This document shows, piece after piece, positions 10,617 through 21,565 of a DNA stretch of 64,000 nucleotides (the first letter of the stretch is position 1; every line of letters begins with the position of its first letter). Source of the stretch: Pyrenochaeta sp. MPI-SDFR-AT-0127. Lineage: Eukaryota; Ascomycota; Dothideomycetes; Pleosporales; Cucurbitariaceae. The DNA lies in NCBI GenBank assembly GCA_020747015.1, contig JAGTJM010000033.1, positions 248,001-312,000 on the forward strand, written 5' to 3'. Both the position numbers and the translations under genes were made by a program. The notes beneath the pieces are model-generated. The model was not told the origin of the DNA. It did not search any database and saw only the letters and a program-made list of their open reading frames with translations.

Positions 10617-11093
10617 GGTTCGCACTTCGGACCTTCGCCATCTCTTATACGCAAGTTTATAGACCTGTGATCGACGTATCAATGTTCCGGACGGTTTGAT
10701 ACAAAGTGCTGCCAAAGAATGGCAGATTGACTGCTAAGAATAGCTGCGGTGCATGGCTGGCGGCTTTCCTGACCCTTCCGCTCGGCGTGCCTACGTCTTA
10801 CCGTGCTCTGTAGATCATGGCGATATCCCTCGCTGTACCCTTCAACCCCGTGCTCATGCCCGCCGCTCGAGGGATGGCAATCTGCCGCATGCTCTCAGCG
10901 CGCAACACCATCGCGGTTTGCTACTTTCCAATAAAATTGGTAGGTGCTGTACAGCCCTTCGCCTCCCTCTCCACTTGCTGACCTCGAATACGACAGGAAA
11001 ACTAGCTGCCGCACTCTCGCTACCAGGCTGCCGCGCCGAGCCTCTTGGGTCTCCTTCCTACCGCATACGCCTACCACACATCCACACGAGTCG

Positions 11094-11252
11094 ATGCGTC
11101 TTCTAAAGTACGATGAAGATGGAGGGCTCACTATCATCAACTTCGACGAGAACGCGATACCTCATCGCAAAACTGATTCCCTTCGCTACAGCACCACCAT
11201 CGAGCTCTTCCCGCTGCTAAAACCTACAGAAGAGCCCTGTGTACGCCTGTAG
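11094..11252 (+). pseudogene. HET-domain protein N-terminal fragment
   Basis: The frame begins MRLLKYDEDGGLTIINFDEN and continues to IP. This is the standard opening of many fungal HET (heterokaryon incompatibility) proteins, where the next residues should be a YAILSHTW-type motif. Instead the sequence switches abruptly to unrelated residues and stops at 11250-11252. Only about 25 codons of HET sequence remain, joined to foreign DNA, as in transduplicated gene fragments. A match this short is moderate evidence. Confidence 0.45.
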
Positions 11253-11499
11253 GTCTCATCACAGTGCTAGGAAGCCATTATTAGACTTGTGGCGGGTGTG
11301 GCGCGAAGATTCATGCAAGGTCGCCACCCGCGGTGGTACTTCTAATCCAAGCGGCCGATAATCTTCCCCAGGCCAAGGGGCGACCTTCCGTAAGTGGTTA
11401 AGCGCAGTGCCGCCTTCTTACTAGTACATTCCCCATCTTCGCGAACCTGGAACCGAAAATCCCCACCTCGACAACCCAATCATCGAAACCTTTCATCAG

Positions 11500-12392
11500 C
11501 GTCACAATGCTTTCAAGTCGCACAACCGGCTCTGATAATTGGCGAAACAAAGACGTTACGCAGGAAGATCAGGCATTAACATGTCAACCGTATCCTCGCC
11601 GCAGTCAATGGCAAGAGAGAAACCACCGAGAGATGCTGCGACGTATACGGAAGGAGTGGAAAGCCCAAGAAGAGCCTGCGCGCGAAGTGGCCGAGGGTAC
11701 GCGGGTTTATGTGGGAAACATGCCGTATGTTGCGCAGAAAATGGACGTAGAGGCGTTATTTAAAGCTTTTGGGTTTGACGTGTGAGTCGTTTTCATTACC
11801 CTAATGTGCCTTACCTCTAATTATAACTCAGTCTTAATATCGACATATCAATTGACCCTTCACCAACCGTAACCCCTCGTACTGCTTCGTCGACCTTGGC
11901 ACCGCAGACGCAGCCACCTCAGCCATGAACACTCTCACTGGAGAGAAACTACTCGGCCGCTCGCTGAAGGTGCAGCCATGCGTCCAAAAACGCCGCCATA
12001 ATGACCCCAATAACACTCGCTCCACCGACCTCATATTCACGCGCTGGTGCGACAGAAGCCTCAGCTCCACAAAAGCACGTCCAACACATCCGGATTTCTT
12101 TTCGCCCATCCACCAGAACCGCCGTGTCTACCTAGGCGGACTGCCAAAGCCCCTTGACCAGCATACCTCTGACCTAGAAATTCGTACACTATTCGAAACC
12201 TTTGCGGTCAAAGCAGTATCTAAAGTCAAGTCGCCCTCAGGGTCCACAAGCCATGTCCACGACAATCAATGGTATGCGTTTGTAGACTTTAGCAGCGAGG
12301 AAGAAGCGGAGAGGGCGGTCAAGCAGCTAGATGGCACGGAGAACTGGGGTAGGAAGTTGAGCGTGCACCTGTCGAGAAGGAGGTCTGGGTAG
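11500..12392 (+). pseudogene. Two-RRM RNA-binding protein gene with a single-base frameshift
   Basis: The first RRM starts with RNP2 RVYVGNMPYVAQKMDVEALF. A canonical 50-nt intron (11782-11831, GTGAGT...CTCAG) follows in the right phase, leading to VLNIDISIDP. Around 11855-11858 one base is missing, and the frame moves to NRNPSYCFVDLGTADAASAM (RNP1 and helix 2). The second RRM follows (RRVYLGGLPKPLDQ, then WYAFVDFSSEEEAERAVKQL) and ends with a TAG at 12390-12392. Architecture and intron are those of a normal nuclear gene, so the copy was moved as DNA rather than by retroposition. The true N-terminus is unclear. A functional paralogue presumably exists elsewhere; this copy is broken unless the base is a sequencing gap. 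Confidence 0.65.
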
Positions 12393-12419
12393 CGGTTCGG
12401 CGTTCAGCGGTTTACGCGC

Positions 12420-12700
12420 GAACAAGGTGAACGCATCTACCGCATCAGCAATCGAATGGGCAAGATTATGACCCAGATCGTCGTAACAGGGCCAGAGAGG
12501 AGAGGCAGGCCAAAGGCTATTCAACCAGGAGATCGGAAGTGGGTGACAGTAATCCAAGGAATCAACGCAGCCGGCTGGACGATCCCACCTTTCCTGATCT
12601 TACCTTACATGGCTACTGTAGAGCAAGGGGCGCTCACCTGCCGTCATGGGGCTCGAGCGGCGTGGCTCCATCTGCCAAGACCCACCACTGGAGTCAAGGG
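12420..12700 (+). pseudogene. Pogo/Fot1-type DDE transposase fragment
   Basis: The frame containing TQIVVTGPERRGRPKAIQPG and REWVTVIQGINAAGW-like residues (here RKWVTVIQGINAAGWTIPPF) matches the segment of pogo-family DDE_1 endonucleases between the first and second catalytic Asp. The upstream helix-turn-helix part and the downstream catalytic residues are absent, and the frame becomes non-homologous after about 12610. It is a short relic directly abutting the RRM pseudogene. Confidence 0.65.
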
Positions 12701-12853
12701 TGTCTGTCGATCGACACTGACTCTATTCGGATCCGCGCCGTATTCAAGCAGTAGTTTGATGGACCCCGAGCGCAGACATCCTCGCTGCCCAAAATAACGC
12801 TCGGAGTTTTTGCTGTTCGCCGTAAAAATCACCGTTTTCCAGTGTTTGAGCAA
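12660..12853 (-). pseudogene. Ankyrin-repeat fragment
   Basis: On the minus strand the peptide GSIKLLLEYGADPNRVSVD, followed by RQTPL, fits one ankyrin repeat (the LLLxxGADPN turn, then the TPL start of the next repeat). Only about one repeat is present with no continuing frame. It overlaps the tail of the DDE fragment on the other strand. It is most likely another captured exon piece. Confidence 0.4.
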
Positions 12854-12859
12854 GTAATC

Positions 12860-13131
12860 TGGTCAGATTAAAGAATCCGGCTACTTCGATAGTTCCAAAT
12901 TTATCCGGGAAAGAATATTCCATGTTAGTTCGGATCCAGTAGTACTTCAGTCAATTTGTCAAAGTACAGCTCTGGCAACGAATAGATTATCAAATGAATT
13001 AACCAGTTGACTTTCGCGGCTGAAATGAGTTTAATAGAACAGAGTTTTTGGTAACCAAGTAGCTATAATACCTTGAATAATAAATTGATCACAATGTCCT
13101 AAGTGAGTACTGGTAAATGTTTTAAGTAGTG
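12860..13131. other. AT-rich spacer
   Basis: No feature recognised; this is the downstream region of the gene at 13132-14361. Confidence 0.4.
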
Positions 13132-14361
13132 TTATCCGTTCATTGTTCGCCCAGATCCATGCTTTTGCTCGAAAGCAAAGGTAGCTTTCTCTGTCGCTGG
13201 ATTACTCGGTCTACTTTGAAGCGACAGAGTAAAATTCTCTAGCCCTTTTTGCAAACTCTCATCACTCATCTGACCCATGACGCTGATTGCACGTGCTCCA
13301 ATTGTAATTTCGGTCCCTCGTATCAGGTCCCCAATAGTGGATACCATCGCCACCCGAGAGTCTTCCGACTGTTCTATCTTCTCGAAGATGTTGACGCGAT
13401 CCCGCTCGGATTTCTTTAGAATCTCTAGACACCTTTGAACTCCGCCCAACTGTTGAATTAGCTCAGCTTCGTCCATGCCAACCTTGGCCTGGCCTTCGTC
13501 CGCGATGTCTCGTATTTGCTGCGCTGTATTGCTGAGGCTCTGCGTGCAAATATCAAGCGCGTTGTTCGTGATCCTTGGAACATTCATGTTCGTATCTCTC
13601 ATAGTGGTTTGAGACACATCTTCGCCAATTAGATGCACTGTGGGCCTTATCGTCTGAATGTGGTCGATGAGCCTGAGACAGATCGACAGGCATTGCTGCA
13701 GACTGTTCTTCTGATTCAACGCCTCCCTTTCTTCAGTGAGGCATATGCTGTCCATTGAAGGAGAGCTCCTTTCTAAGTGGAGAAGCTCGAGTTTTACACC
13801 CAGTTCCTCGATGCGCTCCTCCAGATTTGCCGCGGCTGCCTTGCAAAGCGCTGTGTATTCCTCGAGCAAGCCCTTGGTGACCCGCGATGTACGACTGTAC
13901 GACGATTCGTTAGAAAATTGTAAGGATAGCATATACACCGTTTGGTCTTACAGATTAGCATCTACGACTGCTATCGTCAAGGTAGCCTTGTAGCTATCAA
14001 TGAGTTTTTTAAAGCCTTCGATGTCATTTTCATGCCGCTTGAGTCTGATCCAGACCTTGATCCCTTCAAATTGCTGCTTAGAATCTCCAAAGGCTTTGGC
14101 AACGGCCTTGTTCAGATTGTCGCACGTGTGAGTGCATTGCTCTAGGACGAAATCAAGTGATCCATAGGTATCTGTATCCTCTTTCACGTTGCGCTCAAGA
14201 GCTTTCAAAACTTCGACGAGAGACTTTATCTCATTCAGGAGGTGCTTTACTTCTTGATGATCGGTTCTGATACTGTTGATAGCATCATAGAGCAAATCAC
14301 TAGACTTGAGGCAAACTTGCACCAATGTTAGCGTGCCTACGACTATGCTGAAAGGATCCAT
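13132..14361 (-). CDS. Helo-like / STAND N-terminal domain protein
   Basis: Two exons (14361-13952 and 13894-13132) give 390 aa. The 57-nt intron has GTAAGA, a CTAAC branch site and CAG, and splicing keeps the frame. The N-terminus (MDPFSIVVGTLTLVQVCLKS) is the amphipathic helix typical of the fungal domain found at the front of STAND/NLR-like proteins and in 'azaphilone cluster protein L N-terminal' proteins. Charged helical segments and a coiled-coil-like region (residues ~135-180, LEERIEELGVKLELLHLE) follow. There is no NACHT, ankyrin or WD40 domain, so it is a stand-alone N-terminal module. Related domains in fungal allorecognition act at membranes; a signalling or cell-death role here is inference. 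It lies intact inside the composite element. Confidence 0.75.
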
Positions 14362-14922
14362 TTTATATCTTTCGCAAAAGACAGATATGGCGATGCGACT
14401 GTGTCCGACAAAAACGAAGAATGGTGAACGGATGGTATTAGACAGGCTGTTTTGTGGCAGCGATGCGCATGCTCAAATATGTTAGAGGATATTTGGGGTC
14501 AGCTTTTGGTGGCGCAGTAGGCGCGCGGCTACAGAATCTAAATGCGAAAAGTCGTTAGCTGCTATCAACGCTGCAACTTTCCTCAGGAAGAGCAGGAACG
14601 CTAAGCGCTGACTGCCCAATAAAACGAACATACCCAATCATGTCATCAGCGAGTTCTAAAGTCAAGTGCAAAGTGCGACAGGAGGGTTGGTGGGACCAGG
14701 AGGTGAGCACTGACGATTTTCCTCCAGCCAATTATACGTAGCCTGTAAGAGCAACTACGTCAGAAACAGCTCCGCCCCAAAAGCGCGTCGCGTCAGGATC
14801 GCGCGACGAGGAGTTGGGCCAATATCTGAAGCTGCGTTGCAGCCCGTCCGATAATTGAGGAGGAAAGTCTAGTATTGAATACACATGCAGCCCGCTACAA
14901 CAGCACATTCAAGGCAGTTGCG
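14362..14922. other. Upstream region of the Helo-like gene
   Basis: No other coding or RNA signal recognised. Confidence 0.4.
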
Positions 14923-15237
14923 TCAATCTAGCTTACGACCACACAATAGCGACCTCAAAAGTGTGGGGTTTAGGAAGGGATGCAGGTTATAAATGTTCTT
15001 CAGGTACGATTGGAGCAGGTCTTGCAGTGTCTTAGAATGGAGGTTTAGTCGGCCACCTGGGCCAAGCCCTCCTTCATTGCCAGAATACTCTCGAGACGTG
15101 TCGCTGCTCAACGCACTTGGATTGAAGTGGTCTAGAGGCGGGTGGCCCCACAGACTATCTTTTCCTGGTGCCGGCAAAGTTACGTCCGAATCGTTACTGC
15201 TCCCGGGACTGCTAGGTCCTTGCGCTCTATTATTTAG
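14923..15237 (-). pseudogene. C6 transcription-factor-like fragment
   Basis: The frame runs from a stop near 15240 down to 14923. It contains a Ser/Pro/Asn-rich linker (RAQGPSSPGSSNDSD), then NLHSKTLQDLLQSYLKNIYN followed by LHPFLNPTLLRSLL. The second part resembles the start of the fungal-specific regulatory domain of Zn2Cys6 factors, where 'L..LL..Y...IH.LHPFLN' is typical. The zinc cluster and the rest of the regulatory domain are missing and no start ATG is in frame, so this is a captured fragment. Confidence 0.4.
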
Positions 15238-15260
15238 ATCTTACCCTTCGCTCACGCCCT

Positions 15261-15865
15261 AAACGCGTATCAGCCTGCGATCCTTCTTAAGCTGTATAGG
15301 ATAGTCTGATACTTAACGGCCACTATCTACTAATTAGTTTAAGTAGTTAATATCTTTATAGAACGGAGTTATAGAACGCCACTCTACCAACAGCTTATAA
15401 GCTGGGGTAGTGTGGTCACTTTAAAGACTACTCTTTTCTTTTAGGCAACTATTCGTGGCGCGGCTTTGATCGGTCCTCACGTTATCGGCCGGTGTCGCTG
15501 GCTACTAGGGTGTAACCAGAATGACTTCTTCCTTAATCGGAGTCGATACTTGCGCACTAATAGGTGGTTCTATATTTATACTACTGACTTGACGAAGCTA
15601 GCCTCTTCCCTAAATAGGTGTAAGCTATCTCGACGCGCTAGGATCCCTTATAGGGGCAGCGAAAGCCGCTTTAGGCGAAGCGTGATTCGAGATTATCTTA
15701 AGGCTACGTCCTATTAGTAGTCGGCTCTTAATGCTTTGCTTCTATGTATTAAATTTACCTATGAGGCTGCTCAGGATATTAGATATGCTGTTCACACTGT
15801 CCTAGAGCTGTATTATACTTCTATCTTGCCTGCAAAGCGTCAGCGACGAACTGTACACAAGTAGG
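15261..15865 (+). pseudogene. RIP-like tract with an unidentified transposon ORF relic
   Basis: AT-rich DNA from about 15261 passes into a plus frame (about 15466-15861) that reads through as protein except for tandem TAG codons at 15715-15720. The C-terminal part (FTYEAAQDIRYAVHTVLELY, then PAKRQRRTVHK and a stop) has convincing protein composition. Tandem TAG is what CAG-CAG would become by C-to-T mutation. The family is not recognised. Confidence 0.4.
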
Positions 15866-16338
15866 TCGCTACGCACTTTAGAGGTGGAACGTTCTTGTAC
15901 TAGCAATCGAAATTGTACTCTCTGTAGAACTAGCATGGCCAGGCTTCGTCGCATTTCTGCTTCCGCGAACGACAGTGGTTACACGCCTGGGTGGCCCGGA
16001 CTTTCTTTCTTCTACCTTGCTGTGGATCAACCAGCCTTAATTACGCTTTCTCCAATTCCGAAGCCGGCCATGAAACGGAGCTGGTCTAGGACGAAGCATA
16101 TTCATCATACCGATGCTCGTCGAAGTCTAGGTCCTGCAGAAAGGCATTTCCCAGACTAACCTCTGTTTGGTGTAGCGTGAGAGGACGCTTGGCAAATGAT
16201 GACTCATTTCGGTTTCGCACGTGATAGCAATTTAATGTCTTGGCTTAGACAGCCTTGCCTCAAACCTTCCCAAACGACCATTTTTGGCATGTTCAACAAT
16301 AGCACGAGACGCCGAAGTGACATGAGATATGATAAGAA

Positions 16339-18048
16339 ATGGACTACTCGAACATCCCATCCTACACGCGCCATTGGCGTACGCTCTACCAGCACAAGCT
16401 ACAATGGTACCGGCAAGTCCTTGGTCTAATCATGAAATACCACTTCGGCATCCTACTCCCGCATTTTCTTATCGTCTGGGCCACGACCGCCATCGTCCTT
16501 GGTCCCTCGCCTGTGCGCCCGCTCTTCCTCCATCTCGTCGCTATCCTACTCTCCCTCGCCGCCTGCTTAAGCTGGGCCTTCCTGTTCCGAGACCCGGCCC
16601 AGTTTGCAGGACTCAGGAGACCGGGATTGAACTATAGGTGGGCGGTGATGGCCGTGTGTGGGACGACTACGGTGCCGAATTTGTGTATGCATGCGGTTGT
16701 GCTGGGGAGGAGCTTCCGAGGGCTAGGGGAGGAAGAGGCAAGCTTGATGGCGGCGAGGGTGGGGGTTGTGCTGAGTGTGCTGCAAATTGGGCTCTTGTGG
16801 GGAGCGTGTGCGCTCTGTGTGTGGATGGTTTGGCGGTTTTTGGTGGATTGGGAAGACGAAATGTATGATCCGTGTGTGAAGAGCGAGTTGGATGGGAGGG
16901 AAATAAGAAGGGCTGTTGAAGAGTCTGAGCCTACGCTGGAGCCTTATTCTGATACTCCGCACTCCCCCGTCTATTGTGGGCAAGGAATGGCAGCGATCAA
17001 TTTTCTCGCGGCGGCATACACAAAACAACGAATAGAAACATCAACGGCTGCACAAGAGCCGGAGCGAGGCTATCAACGGGATACCCCTCGCGGCTCTATA
17101 ATAGAACAAGAGCACGGAGAAGGAACGCTAGAAAATCGAGATATCAGTATATCCGACGCGCCTATATCTGCGGAAGACCGGTCTCCAGCACCCCTTCGAT
17201 GTCCAACAGTAGCAAGATACGACTACATGGATAAGAATCACACCAGCGCACACTCTTGGCTATCTTATCCTCTCATACCCGCTTTCATCTTCACATACAG
17301 CTCAATACTATCCATTCCAATGGTAATGTTCGTAAATGAAATCCAGCATTCGAAGACCCCTTCGCCGTAAGCAATACATCGCTCCTGATGCCACAGCTCC
17401 ACTAATCGGCGCATCAGCAAAGCAAAAAAGGGCCTCCTTTTCACACTCCTAGGCAGCTACCTTCTCTGTTTCTACGCCCTGAAGCACCGCCTTCGACGGT
17501 CTATGTTTGAAAGATTTGAGCTGCCGCTCCCAGACCCGTGGATCCAAGTCTCCTCGCTATTCCGCGGACGCAACCAGTTCAAAAGATCCCATGCCGAGCC
17601 GCTAACTACGCTTGACCCTCGTCTACGCGCGATTCCTCCTACCGCAGTATTTGATCCTGCAGCTATTCGAACCAAGGAATACATGCAAGCTTACAACGCG
17701 CATCCTTCGTCCTGCAACCAGTACTGGGGTCACCAGGGCCGACAGTGGAGATCGACGTCTCTGACTAAACCTACTGTTTTTCGAGTGGGGTTCATAGCCT
17801 TAGCAGCCCTTTTGTACTTGAATGGGTATTGGTGCATTCTCTCGTACCCGTTTGCATACAGTGTGGGCTTTGGTGGATCGGACGAGGACCGGCGTAGACT
17901 GGACCGGATTGCGTATTGGAAGATGTTCTTGCAATTGTCTCTGGGGCCACAGATGATATTCATCGCAATGTATGCTACGGCGAGTGCGGGGAGTATGCTT
18001 ATGCTGTGGTTGAAATGCCATCTGAGGTACGTGGAGATAGCGAATTAG
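16339..18048 (+). CDS. Multi-pass membrane protein, unknown family
   Basis: Two exons (16339-17366 and 17418-18048) encode 552 aa. The 51-nt intron (GTAAGC, a CTAAT branch, CAG) removes two stops that would otherwise break the frame. About eight hydrophobic segments are visible: four in the first 190 residues (for example HFLIVWATTAIVLG and VVLSVLQIGLLWGACALCV), a ~110-residue polar loop, then four more (including FIFTYSSILSIPMVMFV, LLFTLLGSYLLCFYALK and FIALAALLYLNGYWCIL). The arrangement recalls fungal receptor- or transporter-like proteins, but no signature was found. The 3' end may contain a further splice at a GTACGT near 18027, so the C-terminus is less sure. The gene is intact inside the composite element. 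Confidence 0.7.
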
Positions 18049-18242
18049 AGTCAGCATGGTATGTTCGAAAACTATACCCGAGACGCGATCCCGTCCGTGG
18101 CACAGCTTAGCGATCGTGGCGAGAGGTCAAGCGGTTCAGGCTAATACAAGGAAAATGCATCGTACTTTGCGGCTCGCCTATCTCATGGTGTTAGTAAACT
18201 GCCCTATCGAACGGGCACAGATAGCGTTACCGGCCAAAAACC

Positions 18243-20640
18243 TCAAATTAGCAAAACATTTCTCTCCTCAGCATCCTCAAATTCCCGTATCAAATCGCCA
18301 TCCACGATTCTGCCAACGCCCAATCGTCGGTACACGTGCCTTTTGCCATCGACCTGCTCAACTCGCTCAACGAAAAGTACATCTAGCACGGGATCCGAAG
18401 TCTTTAGCCATATCCCGTGATGAAGGTTCCTCTTCGAGACATAGAGCGCATAGACAGCGACTCCGGAATCTGCACACGTTATCTTCTCCGTCCTCATTTG
18501 CTCGAGCGAGCCCCAACCGGCGATGATCTCAGGCCTGAAAGCAGAACATATGGCGCGCCAATTGCACGACTTTGGAATCCTGTCGTATGCGGTCGAAATC
18601 GCGGCCCTCCGTATGTTTTCTTCCGTTTCCAGGTATCCTCGGACGTGCACTGTGTGCAGTTTTCCGCAAAGATGGAGGCAGGCAAATGAGTTGTCGGAAT
18701 TGAATTGGGCTGTTTCTACCATAGCCTTTGCCGGACGAAGTCTGTGGTTGTCGAAAACAAAATGGTCAGGATCATCGTGCTCGCCCTGACGTCTCAAACA
18801 GACGCCGTTTAGCTTGAATGCCAGCTGCGTTCCCTTTGCTCTCCCAGGCCACCGCACTGGCGCAATAAGCGAAGCAAATGACCATGACGGTGCTCCTTTG
18901 ACTTTCGCGGTCCACCCCTGGGCAGAATGGTCTTCCTCCCAGAGAAGACCGTAGTGGAGGTCTCGTAACCACATCCCAGCCACATATATTTCCTTCTGCA
19001 GATCGATCGGCGCAGCAATATTCCGCTTAGGATTTGTAAGTATGGTGCCGACCTCTTTGGCCAGACCCGACAGTGCCATTATACGGTCCTTTTCTGGTTT
19101 CGTCAGATGCTGGCCGGAATAAACCTCGAGGGCGTGATACCAGAAGTTCAAGATATTTGTGTTGGAAAAATGGAACGAAGCCTTTAGCTGAAGATGCGCG
19201 CGAAGACCCGGGTTAGTTGGATTGAACGCTAGCTGGGATTGATCATAGGCCCGAGGCAGCTCCTGCTGACATTCATAGAATAGGCCGTGTGGTGTGTACC
19301 ACAGGAGTCTTTTGCTGAGAAGCCATTCTTGCAGGATCCAGCCACGCTTGAAGAGGATGCTGGATCGGATTTGCGATATGTACTCGTCCACTAGGGGCAT
19401 TCGTCGTCTGTAGACGTAGAAGTGGCCAGCTAGAGCATTCCTCTTGTCTCGATAGGGTAGTCGTACCAGGTTAGATGCCCAAGGTGTGATGTCTTCCGGT
19501 TGTTGATGTAGAATGCCGTTGCTCATATCTTCACTAGTTCCCGCCAGAGTGAAGATAGAAAATTGATAGTACTGCGCCATGTTCGGTGCTTCTCTCCTCC
19601 AATCTGCGTAATTATCTCCCTTTTGAATGATGCAGATCGAGTCGATCCAAATATAGTTGTAACCCAGCTTTTCCGTAACCACAAACGCATCCCAAAATAG
19701 TTGTGGTAGCTCGCCAAATTCGTCGCCCAGCAATCTCTCTTCGTAATTTTCGGTGGTTGTTTTGCAAAGCTCGGTCCAATCATTCCAGCGGTGAGTCAGG
19801 GTAATATACGCACCGTGCAGGCCTTCTGTGTTGCGGAGATAAAGCCTCTGGTGTCCGCCTTCTCTGGTCACTTCGATGACTCGGGTCGGCAGCGGGGAGA
19901 AGTAAGGGTCAATCCGAGCAGACCCAGACACCGTTTCATTACATTTCGAATGGGTTGAGCATGCTTGGATCCAGTTTCTCGCTGTTTCGTAGTACAACTC
20001 CGAGGACGGATCGCCACCGAAGTATCGCCCGATGATATCTTCATTCAAAGCCGCTGGGCTTGCTATAGGTGCAAGAATCAGTCTCAAATCACTTTAAGAA
20101 TATCCAAGGATAAAGAAAGTACGTACATGGATCTGCAGCAAGGCATATCTCATGCTCCGACTGGTTCCTGACCTCGCTAAACCGATCACCTAGCTGGATG
20201 AGGAGACGATTGGCGCGCAATCCAGGCGCCATTAGACTCGCTTTATCATCCCGGAAGCTCTCAGAAACTGTCATGTGCACGTATAGATCCGGATTTGTTG
20301 TTTTCTGCCTATTAAAGGCCGTTGTGTAGAAGTACGTCGGTCGTTCCACATTCTTCACGCCGTCCAGCAACAGCGAGCAGAACTCGCAGCCATCACGTGC
20401 GCTCATCTCAACATCTTTTAACAGATAACCCCTTCTGCGACTTGGACTTCTGGCGAATGATTGAATGTCGAAACTTTGACACCGATTGCAAAGGCTCGCC
20501 CCAGCCTCAGCCATATCGCCAGTGTCTTCGACGTCTGGGGCTGGAGCGGCTTCCAGCCATTCGTCGTGATTAGCCTCTGCGACTGGATCGACAGCTGCGA
20601 GGGATATCAAACTCGGGGTGCGGCGAGGGAGATGAAACAT
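18243..20640 (-). CDS. HET-domain (heterokaryon incompatibility) protein
   Basis: Exons 20640-20127 and 20062-18243 give 777 aa. The 64-nt intron (GTACGT...TATAG) joins AADP to SSPAALNEDI in frame. The N-terminal ~170 residues hold a CNRC...C..C arrangement common before HET domains. The HET domain proper (about residues 270-420) shows GAYITLTHRWNDW, then YNYIWIDSICIIQKGDNYADW and the FSIFTLAGTSEDMSNGIL block. RGWILQEWLLSKRLLWYTPH follows, the usual post-HET motif. HET proteins trigger cell death when non-self is recognised. Which allele or partner it senses cannot be told. It is complete, with no frame damage, and lies near the right end of the composite element, whose internal transposon pieces are by contrast badly decayed. 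Confidence 0.88.
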
Positions 20641-21169
20641 CCCAATACTCGTTCACGTACGTATTCCTGAGCTGAAGAGAGGAGCGTGGCAACTCGCCCG
20701 TCCGTCAAGAATATTAGACCTAGCTAATGAGGTTAGTAAGCATACAGGACGATAGGATACTAAGCTATCCCAAAGAATCGCATGAGAAAGCGAGATAGCG
20801 AAGGTGTGCTGGGAGAACAAGCCCAGCTTGAAGTGGGGTGCGGCTGATTGCACAGCCACCTATGTGGCGGGGAAAGGTTGAAATGCAACAGTCAGAATTC
20901 AGCAGAAGGCGATTTGCAAGCGACGAACACCTTGATGACGCTAGCAGGGAGGGCGGCCGACCCGCTCTGGCCACACCCTTGCGAGGTGGCGAATATATAA
21001 AAGATAAATTAGTTTGTTTGGGAGGCGGAGAGGTGTTAGCCAGCGGGCAGCCTGCAGGACGCCACAAAATGACTAGCCACAGTTGTACACGTGATCGTTT
21101 ACGCCACAGCTAGATAGCTGAGCCGGAACAATACTATTCAATACCACAGCTATGTAAGCAGACATGAGG
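20641..21169. other. Upstream region of the HET gene
   Basis: No second gene recognised; the open frames here lack motifs. Confidence 0.4.
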
Positions 21170-21523
21170 CGCGCTAAAACTTAGGGGAATTTCAGTGGCT
21201 AATTAGCCGACGGCGAAACTATCGGAAACTATCTTTATCTAGTCAAACTGAACCTAGACGTACGGAAAAATTTCTCTTATAATTAAGCTTTCTTCTCAGA
21301 CATCTAAAATTAAGGAAGGTCCTATCTATCTCGAGAAAATAGGGAGTTATTACTAAGAACGCGATCGACGGCGTTAACGAATTATCAACTAGCACGACGA
21401 TTATAAAGAGAAACTTTATAAGAGAGTAGGATTTTATAGTTAAATAGAAATAGCATAGCTATATATTAAATAAAGCTCTATACATCTGTAGAAGAAAGAC
21501 TTAAGACAAATTTTTTCTAAAAG
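21170..21523. other. AT-rich RIP-like tract at the right end of the element
   Basis: Stop-filled and TA-rich DNA lies directly inside the right TIR. It is not an inverted copy of the left inner tract, so the two ends do not form one long inverted repeat. Confidence 0.5.
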
Positions 21524-21565
21524 TGTCTCGCCACACCGTGCGTCTCGCTACGTAGGGATTGACCT
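21524..21565 (-). repeat. Right 42-bp terminal inverted repeat
   Basis: Begins TGTCTCGCCACACCGTG and ends TAGGGATTGACCT. It is the reverse complement of 6934-6975 with four mismatches. The right 54-bp repeat starts at the very next base. Confidence 0.88.

Larger units (their letters stand above)
9575..11093. other. Non-coding transposon-derived stretch
   Basis: Holds the tandem repeat at 10124-10259 and the TIR-like sequence at 10576-10616. A 66-codon minus frame (10528-10328) and plus frames near 10753-11106 have no recognisable motif. No Helitron hairpin/CTRR end could be assigned with confidence. Confidence 0.4.
6934..21565. mobile_element. 14.6-kb composite element with 42-bp TIRs and 54-bp flanking duplication
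   Basis: The block is bounded by 42-bp terminal inverted repeats (6934-6975 and 21524-21565, four mismatches) and a perfect 54-bp flanking direct repeat. It contains transposon relics, broken gene fragments and three intact-looking genes (13132-14361, 16339-18048, 18243-20640). AT-rich, stop-filled DNA sits just inside both ends. No intact transposase or recombinase was found, so as it stands it is non-autonomous or mobilised in trans. Alternatives are two independent related elements at each end, or a repair event that copied 54 bp of target. The exact match of repeat borders to TIR borders favours one insertion unit. It resembles gene-carrying transposons in content but matches no family I know in terminal structure. 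Confidence 0.6.

Noticed and set aside
10753..11106. 117-codon plus-strand frame as a gene
   Set aside because: Low-complexity Arg/Ser/Leu composition, overlaps a frame on the opposite strand, and no motif.
17367..17417. TAA and TGA stops ending the membrane protein at 17370
   Set aside because: Both lie in a 51-nt GT-AG intron with a good branch site; the frame continues into further membrane helices.
6976..21523. One long inverted repeat or palindrome joining both ends of the element
   Set aside because: The AT-rich tracts just inside the two TIRs were compared by eye and do not match each other in inverted orientation.
6934..21565. Starship-type giant transposon
   Set aside because: No DUF3435-type tyrosine recombinase gene was found near either end, and the long TIRs with a 54-bp duplication do not fit the short terminal structure of Starships.
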